Source: Candidatus Streptomyces philanthi (lineage in GTDB: Bacteria > Actinomycetota > Actinomycetes > Streptomycetales > Streptomycetaceae). From it: a stretch of 64,000 nt of DNA. Numbering within the stretch: position 1 is the stretch's first letter; each line of letters starts with the position of its first letter. The DNA is taken from assembly GCA_018114805.1 (NCBI GenBank), contig CP073042.1:3224001-3288000 (forward strand). Reading direction: 5' to 3'. The notes beneath the pieces are model-generated. The model was not told the DNA's origin. It saw only the letters and a program-made list of their open reading frames with translations, and searched no databases. Positions 46,271 through 54,477 of the stretch are shown one piece after another. Both the position numbers and the translations under genes were made by a program.

Positions 46271-46777
46271 GTGTCCGTCACCGACATCTACCTGGCCAAC
46301 AACGAGTCGTACGCGACCTCCACCCCCGTCGCGCCCTTCGGTGAGCCGCCGAGCAGGCACCTGGCCGTGATCACCTGCATGGACGCGCGGATCGACGTGT
46401 ACGCGATGCTCGGCCTCGAACTCGGCGAGGCACACGTCATCCGCAACGCGGGGGGCGCGGCCAGTGACGACGTGATTCGGTTGCTCGTCGTCAGCCAGCG
46501 GGAGTTGTCGACGCGGGAGGTGATGCTGATCCACCACACCAAGTGCGGGATGCTCGGTCTGTCGGACGACGCGTTCAAGCGGGACATCGAGGCGGAGACG
46601 GGGGTGCGGCCCCCGTGGGCGGCGGAGGGGTTCGAGCAGCTTGAGGAGGACGTGCGGCAGTCGGTGGCCCGGGTCCTGCTGAACCCGTTCGTGCCGCACA
46701 AGGAGTCGGTGCGTGGCTTCATCTACGACGTCGACACGCGGCGGCTGCACGAGGTGGAGTGCCCGGGCCCGCCCTGA
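46271..46777 (+). CDS. Beta-class carbonic anhydrase
   Basis: 168 residues. Zinc ligands and catalytic dyad are visible: ITCMDARIDVYAMLGLELGEAHVIRNAGGAASDDVIRLLVVSQRELSTREVMLIHHTKCGMLG, i.e. Cys-x-Asp-x-Arg and His-x-x-Cys. It interconverts CO2 and bicarbonate in the cytoplasm. The short form with a C-terminal VRGFIYDVDTRRLHEV resembles mycobacterial Rv1284-type enzymes. GTG 46271 follows AGCAGGG; the family start is near VTDIYLANNESYA. A CynX-type transporter lies downstream on the other strand; cyanate metabolism would release carbonate, but no cyanase is present. Confidence 0.93.
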   Translation: MSVTDIYLANNESYATSTPVAPFGEPPSRHLAVITCMDARIDVYAMLGLELGEAHVIRNAGGAASDDVIRLLVVSQRELSTREVMLIHHTKCGMLGLSDDAFKRDIEAETGVRPPWAAEGFEQLEEDVRQSVARVLLNPFVPHKESVRGFIYDVDTRRLHEVECPGPP

Positions 46778-47004
46778 TCCGCCCCGGTCCATCACGGGGG
46801 GCAGGCGAGAGACGACACCGCCGATCGCGGCCGGACCCGCCCCGGCCCGTACCCCTGCGTGCCCCCCGAGCGCGCCCCACCCCCGCGAGCCCGCCCCGCC
46901 CCGCGATCTCGCCCCCGCGAGCCCGCGCCGCACCGCCCACGGCGCCATGCCACACACCGCTACGGAGGGAAAAACAGCATGCGATCATGACTCGAAGCGA
47001 CGCG

Positions 47005-47040
47005 ACGGACAGCGTACGCACCACGGACAGCGTACGCACC
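47005..47040. repeat. 18-bp perfect tandem repeat
   Basis: ACGGACAGCGTACGCACC occurs twice with no gap (47005-47022, 47023-47040) in the 339-bp gap between the carbonic anhydrase gene and the end of the MFS gene. Each unit contains the palindrome GCGTACGC. Apart from it the gap (46778-47116) shows nothing. Confidence 0.85.
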
Positions 47041-47116
47041 GACGCCCCGGGGCGGGGGGCTCCGGGGCGTGGTGTGGTGAACGACTGCGACAGGGAGGGG
47101 AGTTGTCGTGGAGAGG

Positions 47117-48436
47117 TCAGACCTTCAGGTTGCGGCCCGCGCCGAGGCCGAGGGCGGCCAGACCGGCGCAGACCCCGAGCAGCAGGAGCAGCGGCACCGT
47201 CCAGCCGTCGGTGACCTGGTGTACCGCGCCGAGGACCAGAGGGCCCGCGGCGGCCAGCAGATAGCCCCAGGTCTGAGCCATGCCGGAGAGGCGGGCGGCG
47301 GTGTGCGCGTCGCGGGCGCGCAGCACCATCATCGTCAGGGCGAGGCCGAGCGCGCCGCCCTGCCCGATGCCGAGCAGCGTGGCCCACAACCAGGCGCCGC
47401 CCGTGGGCGAGACGAGCAATCCGACGACGCCGCAGGCCATCAGCGAGGCGACGCCGATCGCCAGCATCCGCTGTTGCCGCATGCGCCCGGCGAGCAGTGG
47501 CACGACGAACGATCCGACGCCCTGCAGCAGCGTGCTGTAGGCGAAGATGAGCCCGGCCGTCGACTTGCTCATCCCGTTGTCGGTGAAGACGGTCGGCAGC
47601 CAGGCGATCACGACGTACGCGACGAGCGACTGCGAGCCCATGAACAGGCTGATCTGCCAGGCCAGCGGCGTGCGGGACAGGCGCGAGGCGTCGGCGACGG
47701 CGGTGGTCTCGGAGCCGACGGGCGTGGCGGTGGCGGGGTGGGCCGGCGTTGCTGCGGGCTGGCCGTGCCGGACGCCGCGGCGGGCGATGACCGCCTGGGG
47801 AACCCACAGCAGCGCGGCGACCGCGGCCAGCAGCGCCCACGAGGCGAGGGAGCCGCGCCAGCCGCCGAGGGCATTCTCCAGCGGGACGGCCGCGGCGGCG
47901 GAAGCGGTGGCGCCGATGATCATCGCGGTCGAGTACACGGCCGTCATGGCCGCCGCGCGCTCCGGGAAGTCCCGCTTGACCAGGCCCGGCATCAGCACGT
48001 TGAGCCAGGCGATGGCCGTGCCGACGAACGCGCCGCCGACGAACAGCGTGACCATCGGGGGCGCCACCCGCAGTAGGATGCCACCGCACAGCAACACCAG
48101 CGCGGCCAGCAACACCGCCTCGGTGCCGAACCGGCGGGCTAGCTTCGGCGCCAGCGGCGACGCCACTCCCATGAAGACGAGCGGGATGGTGGTGACCAGG
48201 CTGGTCGCGGTCGCCGCGAGGTGGAAGTGGTCGCTGATCTCACCGAGCAGCGGGGAAACGCCGGCCAGCGCCGCGCGCATGTTGAGCGCAGCGAGCACGA
48301 TACCGAGAAGGAGCAGGGCGGGGTGCGCGCGTAGCGTGCGCCGCGCGGCGGCCACCGGTGGAGTGGGGACCAGGTCCTCTTCGGCATCGATGAGCCGGTC
48401 ATCGGGCGCGGTGCTGGGTCCGGATATCCCGGACAT
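47117..48436 (-). CDS. CynX/NimT-type MFS transporter
   Basis: 439 residues with 12 helices: ALLLLGIVLAALNMRAALAGVSPLLGEISDHFHLAATATSLVTTIPLVFMGVASPLAPKLARRFG at the N-terminus (the 'NMRAALAGVSPLL' wording is typical for CynX/NimT), a central charged loop of ~40 residues, and LAWQISLFMGSQSLVAYVVIAWLPTVFTDNGMS in the second half. Members export cyanate, nitroimidazoles or other small anions. ATG 48436 has AAAGG nine bases upstream. The GntR/FadR gene further upstream on the same strand is the likely regulator; a 220-bp gap separates them. Confidence 0.88.
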   Translation of the reverse strand: MSGISGPSTAPDDRLIDAEEDLVPTPPVAAARRTLRAHPALLLLGIVLAALNMRAALAGVSPLLGEISDHFHLAATATSLVTTIPLVFMGVASPLAPKLARRFGTEAVLLAALVLLCGGILLRVAPPMVTLFVGGAFVGTAIAWLNVLMPGLVKRDFPERAAAMTAVYSTAMIIGATASAAAAVPLENALGGWRGSLASWALLAAVAALLWVPQAVIARRGVRHGQPAATPAHPATATPVGSETTAVADASRLSRTPLAWQISLFMGSQSLVAYVVIAWLPTVFTDNGMSKSTAGLIFAYSTLLQGVGSFVVPLLAGRMRQQRMLAIGVASLMACGVVGLLVSPTGGAWLWATLLGIGQGGALGLALTMMVLRARDAHTAARLSGMAQTWGYLLAAAGPLVLGAVHQVTDGWTVPLLLLLGVCAGLAALGLGAGRNLKV

Positions 48437-48656
48437 AGGCGGCTTACCTTTCGTCGATCTCGGGCGTGGGGGCGTACCGGACGGACTTCCGGGCCGGTGA
48501 GCGGACTCGCGTTCCGGGCGGGCGTGGGGCAAACAGAGCCAGCGGGTTGCGGGGGCCCGCGGTGAGCTGCGCGCGCGGGAGTCTCGATGGCGGCGAGTGT
48601 TGGGGCGGCGGGTCCGGGCGCGGGATGTGCGGGCGGGGATGGGCTGAGGAGTCGGG

Positions 48657-49373
48657 CTAGGGGGTCGGGGCGAGCAGCGCGTCCACCGCCTGCATGGGAG
48701 CGGCGAGCAGCGCCCGGGCCGCGCCCTCCGCCGCCGCCGGGTCGCCGGAGGCGATGGCGTCGATGACCGCGTGGTGGTCGCCGGGGTCGATGTGCGGCAT
48801 GTCGTGGTCGCCGAGCGCAGTGAGCAGGGCCTCGCGTACGGAGCTGCTGAACCAGCCGTACGTCGCGCTCAGCGCGGAGTTGTGCGCCGCGTCCACCACG
48901 GCCCGGTGGAACGCGACGTCGTGGTCCGCGTACAGTTCCAGGTCCGCGCCCTGCGGCGGCGGGCCGTCCGCGTGCGCGAGTGCGGCCTGCGTGGCGAGCG
49001 CGGCCCGCATCCGTTCCAGGTCGCCCGGGCTGTGCCGGAGTGCGGCGAGGCGGGCGCCCTCGGCCTCCAGCGCGATGCGCAGCTCCAGCACGTCCCGGAT
49101 ACCGGCGCGCTGGACGCCGCGCATGACGGCGGCCGGGTCGGCCGTGGACACGACGAACGTGCCCTCGCCTTGTCGGGACTGGAGCATCCCGGAGTGACAG
49201 AGGACGCGTACGGCCTCGCGCACGGTGTTCCGGCCCACCTGGAGCTGCTTGGCGAGCACGTGTTCGGTCGCCACCCGGTCCCCGACCCGCCAGGTGCCGT
49301 CCGCCACCTGCGCGCGCAACTGCTCCACGACGGTGTCCACGAGCGACTTCCGCCCCGCTGCCCGCAGTGTCAT
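48657..49373 (-). CDS. GntR-family (FadR subfamily) regulator
   Basis: 238 residues. Winged HTH at ~10-75: SLVDTVVEQLRAQVADGTWRVGDRVATEHVLAKQLQVGRNTVREAVRVLCHSGMLQSRQGEGTFVV. The C-terminal FCD helical domain follows (VLELRIALEAEGARLAALRHSPGDLERM...DHDVAFHRAVVDAAHNSALSATYGWF...DHHAVIDAIASGDPAAAEGAARALL) with the histidines that bind metal or carboxylate ligand. ATG 49373 is clear. It probably controls the CynX-type transporter downstream on the same strand. Confidence 0.9.
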   Translation of the reverse strand: MTLRAAGRKSLVDTVVEQLRAQVADGTWRVGDRVATEHVLAKQLQVGRNTVREAVRVLCHSGMLQSRQGEGTFVVSTADPAAVMRGVQRAGIRDVLELRIALEAEGARLAALRHSPGDLERMRAALATQAALAHADGPPPQGADLELYADHDVAFHRAVVDAAHNSALSATYGWFSSSVREALLTALGDHDMPHIDPGDHHAVIDAIASGDPAAAEGAARALLAAPMQAVDALLAPTP

Positions 49374-49540
49374 GGCTCTCGCTCTCTCGTGTGCTCTGTG
49401 CTCTCCGTAGTTTGCCCGGTCATCCTACAACTGGCATGCGGAGTGAGACATCGCCGCCGAGCGTGACGCGCGCTACGCCGACGGTCCGCTGCGTGGGCGG
49501 CCTGCTGCCTGGGCCGCCAGCGTGCGGGTGTGGGGTCTGT

Positions 49541-50737
49541 CTACGGAGGACCACGGACTCGACCGTTCCCGTAGCGAGACCGTTTGCGCACGTCAGAGCC
49601 CCGGCGGCGCGCAAGGTCAGGCACGGCGGCCCGGCCGGGGCGGGCAGGTCGCTGGGCCCGGCCGAGGTCGCGCCCCGGGGGCCCTCGGGTGCACCGGGAC
49701 CGCCGCCCCCGGTGCACCCGGCCCCGAAGCGCGCGGGTGACGTACTGCCGTCGTGGGCGCGACTCCGCGAGGAGGTCACCGGCGTGTGGATGAGCGGGTC
49801 GGGGGCGGGGGCCCCGGTGGCGTCGGGGGGGCGGGGCGGCCGTGGCCGGAGGGGGCGGGGTCAGGCTCGTCGCCACGGCGTCGGCGAAGGCCAGGGCGGC
49901 GGGGCTGAGGGTGTCCCAGCGGCGGACGGCCCAGCCGGTGGCGAGCGGGGGGGAGGGAATGGGGATGAGGCGCAGGCCGGGGTGTTCGGCGGCGCGCCAG
50001 CCTGGGAGGGCGGGCACGATGGCGTGTCCGAGGCCGAGTTCGGCCAGCAGCATGGCGGTGTCCCAGTCGGCGACGCTGGTGCTGGCGTCCGGTTCGGTGC
50101 CGTGCTGGGCGAAGTGGCCGTCCAGGGAGCGGCGTGAGGTGGAGTTCTCCGGGAGGTGGATGTGCCGGATGTCGGCGAGGTCGTCGGGGCCGACGGTCAC
50201 GCGGGTGGCCAGCGGGTCGTCGGCGCGTACGGCGAGCACCCAAGGGAGGCTGGTCACCGGGCGCTGCTGTACGCCGCGTACGGGCGGGCCGATGGTGATC
50301 CAGGCCAGGTCGGCGGTGTCGGCGGCCAGTGCGTCGAGGCAGCCGCGGCCCGAGTTGGAGGTCTGGAACTCCAGGCCGACCTGCGGGTGTCGGGCCCGGA
50401 AGGAGACGACGGCCTGCGACATGAAGTGGCGTACGGAGATGGCGCCGGTGGTGATGCGTACCGTGCCGGCCACGCCGTCGCGTATCTCGCGCAACTGCCG
50501 TACGGCCAGGTCGAGCGCGCCGATACCGTCGTGCGCGGCGTGCCGCAGCAGTCGGCCGGCGGGGGTGGGGGCCACCCCGCGCGGTTGGCGTTTGAGCAGC
50601 GGCAGCCCGAGTTCGCGCTCCAGGCGGCGTACGCGTTGGCTGACGGCCGACTGGGTGCAGGACAGGTCGCGGGCCACGGCGCTGAGGCTGCCGGCCTCGC
50701 AGACCGCGAGGAACGCGCGGAGATCGTCGAGGGTCAT
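49541..50737 (-). CDS. LysR-type regulator, C-terminus uncertain
   Basis: 398 residues as read. HTH: MTLDDLRAFLAVCEAGSLSAVARDLSCTQSAVSQRVRRLERELGLPLLKRQPRG. Effector domain: VRITTGAISVRHFMSQAVVSFRARHPQVGLEFQTSNSGRGCLDALAADTADLAWITIG...ADWDTAMLLAELGLGHAIVPALPGW...RWDTLSPAALAFADAVATSL. LysR proteins are ~300 residues; the last ~95 residues here are Arg/Pro-rich and look like read-through after a small slip near 49870, where another frame stops at 49776. Start ATG 50737 lies six bases after an ACCCTA (TAGGGT on the coding strand) -10, so leaderless. A large palindrome overlaps its promoter. Confidence 0.82.
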   Translation of the reverse strand: MTLDDLRAFLAVCEAGSLSAVARDLSCTQSAVSQRVRRLERELGLPLLKRQPRGVAPTPAGRLLRHAAHDGIGALDLAVRQLREIRDGVAGTVRITTGAISVRHFMSQAVVSFRARHPQVGLEFQTSNSGRGCLDALAADTADLAWITIGPPVRGVQQRPVTSLPWVLAVRADDPLATRVTVGPDDLADIRHIHLPENSTSRRSLDGHFAQHGTEPDASTSVADWDTAMLLAELGLGHAIVPALPGWRAAEHPGLRLIPIPSPPLATGWAVRRWDTLSPAALAFADAVATSLTPPPPATAAPPPRRHRGPRPRPAHPHAGDLLAESRPRRQYVTRALRGRVHRGRRSRCTRGPPGRDLGRAQRPARPGRAAVPDLARRRGSDVRKRSRYGNGRVRGPP

Positions 50738-50755
50738 CGGGTCACCCTAGACGAG

Positions 50756-50789
50756 TGCAACTCCCCAATCCATGGCTTGGGGAGTTGCA
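50756..50789. promoter_or_regulatory. 34-bp near-perfect palindrome in the lysR promoter
   Basis: TGCAACTCCCCAA (50756-50768) and TTGGGGAGTTGCA (50777-50789) are exact 13-bp inverted arms. The 8-bp centre TCCATGGC contains CCATGG, so only one base pair breaks the symmetry over 34 bp. It covers the region just upstream of the leaderless LysR -10 (50744-50749). Autoregulation by LysR or action of another repressor is likely. A terminator role for the upstream gene is less likely because that gene ends 420 nt away. Confidence 0.75.
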
Positions 50790-51212
50790 AGGAAACCCGT
50801 GGATTGACTTGGATGTGGCCGGCGCAGATCCTCATGGGCAGGGCGAAGTCGGCGCAACGGAGCCCCGGGCGGCAACCCGCTCGTCACGGCGCCGCGCTTC
50901 CGGATGCGCGGCGTGGTGCCGGGCGGGTGCCGACCCCTTCGCCCCGACACCTTTACCTCGGCCCATCCACCTCGACTCCTTCGCCCCGCCCCGGGGCCCC
51001 GGGGCGGGGCTGGGTGACGCGTGGTGGCACGGGAGGTGCGTGGGCCGAGGCCCGAGCCGGCAGGGCCGGGCCGTGCCGGGGCACCGGGAGCGACCCGAGG
51101 AGGGATCGGGTCGCCGGGGCCCGGCCGGTGGCCGAGCGCGCGACAGGGGGACGGCACCCGCGACGAGCCGGCTCCCCTTCCCCCGGGGCCGGTTCGCCGG
51201 TCGAGCCGGTGG
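50790..51212. other. Intergenic region with no gene seen
   Basis: 423 bp, GC-rich, between the palindrome and the end of the HTH-protein gene. The only extra feature noted is a C-/G-rich quasi-palindrome at about 50988-51008; nothing codes. Confidence 0.5.
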
Positions 51213-52485
51213 TCAGTCCGTGGGCCACTCCCAGGACATGTCGTGCACGCCGGCCGGGCAGCGGATCGGGAGCATGTGGGCCGAGTGGGAGACGTCGCGC
51301 GCCAGGCGGCGGCTGTTGCGCTTCTCGGCCCCTATCCGCTCCCGGTAGTAGCGGTGGCACCCCGCCGGCAGGGCGTCGGGGTGGAAGTAGACGTGCAGCA
51401 TGTACTCGCTCAGGTGGACCCGGGTGCGCCGCTCGTGGTGGGTGGAGGGCACGTTGCTCGGGCCGAGGAGCACCTCGTAGTCGATCACCGCGGTCTCGTT
51501 GCGCGCCAACTCGCGGCCGAGCAGTACCTCGATGATGATGCAGCGCAGCTCCGGCAGGAAGCGCACGGAGCCCGGCTTGCCGCAGCGTACGATGACGTCG
51601 ATCGACTCGGTGGCGGTGTCGTCGATGCAGTGCACGACCGTCAACCGGCTGGCCCCGTCGCGGGTCGCGCGCAGCAGCTGGTGCACGGAGGTGCTGCGGA
51701 TGCACCGCCGCTCGTCCAGGCGCAGCGTCTCGCGGATGACGACGGAGCACAGGTCCTCGTTGAAGTGCGCGAACGCGGCGCCCAGGGCCTGTTCGACGGT
51801 GGAGTTCTCGCCGAAGACGCGTTGCGACGCGCTGAGGTCCTGGAGTTCACAGACCGCGCGCCCGCGCGGTCGGTGTCGGCCGAGCAGTGAGCGCAGGGCG
51901 CCGGTGGGCAGCGCGAGGATGTCCTCCAGCGCGTCCACGGCGCGCAGTGATTGGGCCCGCTCCCGCTGACTCCGGCCGCGCTGCCAGTAGCTGAGGGTGG
52001 CCAGGCTGATCCGGATGCCGTGGGCCTCAAGCCGTTCTCTGACCCGTTCCAGCGGGAGGCCGCGTTGGCGCAGGGCCTCGCGGAAGACGGCGGCGAAGGA
52101 GGTCGCCGGGGTGATGTGTGTGGTGAGAGGGGCGGCGGTGGCGGGGGCGACGTCCTCGGGGTCGGCCAGCGGCGTCGCGTTGGCCCGTACCAGGAGTCTG
52201 GGCGGGGCCCCGGCCGCGGCGATCATCCGCGGCTTGGTGAGGGGGACCGCCCCGAGCGACGCGCCGCCCGCAGCGTTGCCGCCCGGCGTGGTGCGGCTCG
52301 CCGCGGTGCTGTGGGGGGGTGGCGCCGCCCGGTGGGGAGCTGTTCGGTGCGGGGCCGGTCGGTGGGGAGGTGTTCGGGAGGGGCTGGGGGCGGGTGGGCG
52401 TGGCGGCACGGGCCGGTGAGGCGGTCGGCGCCGGGGCTTTGTGGCCCGGGCCGCCGGCCGGGTCGCCGTGGGGCATCTTGTCCAT
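51213..52485 (-). pseudogene. HTH (XRE-like) DNA-binding protein of unknown role, probable homopolymer frameshift
   Basis: The intact core is SFAAVFREALRQRGLPLERVRERLEAHGIRISLATLSYWQRGRSQRERAQSLRAVDALEDILALPTGALRSLLG, an HTH unit, followed by a ~240-residue domain (ENSTVEQALGAAFAHFNEDLCSVVIRETLRLDERRCIRSTSVHQLLRATRDG...VHLSEYMLHVYFHPDALPAGCHRYYRE) rich in beta strands that I cannot name. The natural start is probably ATG 52485 (MDKMPHGDPAGGPGHKAPAP); the two frames join at a G7 run at 52313-52319. The frame that contains the core also stays open to 52688, but that stretch is histidine/proline noise. A leaderless or alternative internal start is possible. Confidence 0.6.
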
Positions 52486-52694
52486 GACGTCTCCAGGGGG
52501 TCACACGGTCTCGCGGGGGCGTGGCGCGCGTCGGTACGGAGCGGTGCGCGATGGTGCCGGGGTACGGGGGTACCGGGGGCACCGACGGGGGGTGCGCGGT
52601 GGTGCCTGTGTGGCACGGGATGCTGGGTGGGGGGCGGGGGGGTGGATGCGTGGTGACGGCGCGGGGGACCTCGCGATACCGATGCCAAACAGTG

Positions 52695-52730
52695 CGGGGG
52701 CCGCTCACCGTATCCGGCGAGCAGCCCCCG
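52695..52730 (-). terminator. Terminator of the secreted protease gene
   Basis: CGGGGGC-c-GCTC pairs with GAGC-a-GCCCCCG (one mismatch) over a 12-nt loop, 23 bp beyond the protease stop at 52753. Its position supports the corrected protease C-terminus. Confidence 0.7.
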
Positions 52731-52752
52731 TGTCCCGTGAGGTGAGTGTGAC

Positions 52753-53949
52753 CTAGCCGAGGTTGAGGCTCAGCCCGTAGTACGACAGGGCGTCGTCGAG
52801 GGCTGGAAGTAGGACGAACCGGGCGAGTTGACGCTGCCGTTGCACTTCTGGTTGGTCGGGCCGCCGGAGGTCATGCCCTGGGCCTGGTTGCCCGATATGT
52901 ACGCGCCACCGCTGTCACCGCCCTGGGTGCACACCGAGGAGCTGCCCAGACCGCGCACGATCGTGTTGGGGCCGCCGTTCTGGTCGACGTAGGTGACGGT
53001 GACGTTGTACGACTTGACCGCGCCGCAGGTCCACTGCGTGGTCTGGCCGGACTTGCACAGCGCGGCGCCGGACGCGGCACGCTTGCTGCCCTTGACCGCG
53101 ACAGTCCCGGCGCTGCCCCAGGTGCCGAGCTTGGTGGCGATCTGGTCGTCGGAGTCGACCCGGGCGATGCCCATGTCGACACTGTTGGTGCCGACCCCGA
53201 AGCGGGTCTTCTCGCCCTTCGCGAAGTGCTGGTTGTCGTAGTACAGGTCAGGCAGGTCCTCGATGCAGTGGCCCGCCGTCACCAGGTACTGGCGGCCCGA
53301 GCTGTCCTTGGCGCCGTAACCCACCGAGCACAGGTAGCCGTTGAACGTCATCCGGCTCTGCCCGGGTAGACGAGCGTCTGCGGGGCGAGCTGCTACTTGC
53401 CCTCGACCACGCGGACGGCCTTGCCGAGCGACTTGGCCTGCTTCAGGAACGCGCGGGCGCCGGCGCTCTTGTCGCTGGCCACCTCGACGACAACGGTGTC
53501 GGACGGGAGGTCGACGGACCAGGCGGCGATGCCGGAGGGGGTCTGCCGGGCGGCCTGGGCGTCGAGCTTGGCCTTGACGGCGTTGAGCGCGGACTCACCG
53601 CGGGCCGGGACGCGCGCCGTCAGGCCCGCGTCCTCGATCCGGTCAGCCGTCTTGGCGTCGGGCGCGTTGACGACCAGCGTCCCGGCCTTGTTGAAGAACG
53701 CGCCCTGGGTAGCGATCCGCTTCTTGCCGAGGCTGGCGAGCGTGTTCTGCTGCTCAGCCTGCGCGTCGAGCCGCTCGATCGCGGCGTCCTCGCTCACGCC
53801 GAGCGTGGTGGCCAGCGCCGAGACCATCTCCGGCTGGTACCGGGGGTCATGGGGGCGGAGTCGTCCTTGGCCTGTGCGCCAGAGACCACCGTGACGGACA
53901 GCATGGCGCCGACCGCGGTGGCGAGGACGTACGTGCGGTTACCTCTCAC
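52753..53949 (-). pseudogene. Secreted S1-family serine protease (streptogrisin-like prepro-enzyme), three slips
   Basis: GTG 53949 (GGAAGG upstream) begins RGNRTYVLATAVGAMLSVTVVSGAQA, a signal peptide. A slip near 53845 leads into the alpha-lytic-type propeptide (PEMVSALATTLGVSEDAAIERLDAQAEQQN...AGTLVVNAP...VVEVASDKSAGARAFLKQAKSLGKAVRVVEGK). A second slip at about 53393 creates a TAG; one added base there removes both the stop and the frame change. The mature enzyme has His in LVTAGHCIED, Asp in NSVDMGIARV and Ser in CTQGGDSGGAYI. A third slip near 52790 hides the true end PLDDALSYYGLSLNLG at 52753. All three are consistent with single missing bases, so the gene is probably functional. The inhibitor gene at 56013 may act on such enzymes. 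Confidence 0.85.
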
Positions 53950-54127
53950 GTTCTTTCCTTCCGGTTGCAGCGCAAGCGGCCCCAGGCAGGGGGGTGTGAG
54001 GTCCCGCGGAAGTGCGGGGCTCGGGAGGGGCGCTCGGCTGGTGGCGCGGGTGGGGACCGGTCGCCGCGCCCCGAACTTTCGCGCAACCGACACAGGGGGA
54101 ACAAGGTTTCGTCACGCGCCTTTTTCA

Positions 54128-54147
54128 ACAGAGTTACGTAACTCTGT
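54128..54147. promoter_or_regulatory. Perfect 20-bp palindrome, candidate operator
   Basis: ACAGAGTTACGTAACTCTGT is symmetric at every position with no spacer. It lies 180 bp upstream of the protease start and 330 bp upstream of the glycosyltransferase start. Its size fits a TetR-, MarR- or GntR-type dimer; no such gene is immediately beside it. Confidence 0.65.
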
Positions 54148-54395
54148 GAAGGTGGGAGCCATACGAGGCTGCCCGCCAATCCGCCCGACCGGCTGGCGCG
54201 CCCGCGGTGGCCCGGTGCTCGGGTACGGGTCCGTTGACGGGCGACCCGGCCCTGATCGGCGCCGACGGCGCGGCGGGCGGCCCTTCACCGGCGAGGGCGG
54301 CACGGGGCCCCGTGGCGGCACGGAAGGCTCCGGCGGCGTCGCGCAAAAGGCGAAGGCAAGGGGTTCCGCCTCCTTGCGACTCTCAACGTATAGCG

Positions 54396-54425
54396 CGCCA
54401 GGGGCTTGCGGCAAAGCCCCTGGCG
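54396..54425 (+). other. 12-bp stem-loop in the glycosyltransferase leader
   Basis: CGCCAGGGGCTT pairs exactly with AAGCCCCTGGCG over GCGGCA. It ends 52 nt before the GTG at 54478 and starts right after a TATAGC -10-like element. It could be an attenuator, an mRNA-stability element or a protein site. Confidence 0.6.
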
Positions 54426-54477
54426 TACCGCACAATCGGCGACCGAGAGCCTGACCTGCGAAAACGGGAGTCCCGAA

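Larger units (their letters stand above)
53950..54477. other. Regulatory region between protease and glycosyltransferase genes
   Basis: 528 bp without a gene. It contains a perfect 20-bp palindrome (54128-54147) in an AT-rich patch, TATAGC (54389-54394) as a possible -10, and a 12-bp hairpin (54396-54425) in the glycosyltransferase leader. Confidence 0.6.

Noticed and set aside
51213..52688. HTH-protein start at 52688
   Set aside because: The first ~150 codons are His/Pro-rich low complexity, and a better start (MDKMPHGDP at 52485) lies in the frame beyond a G7 run.
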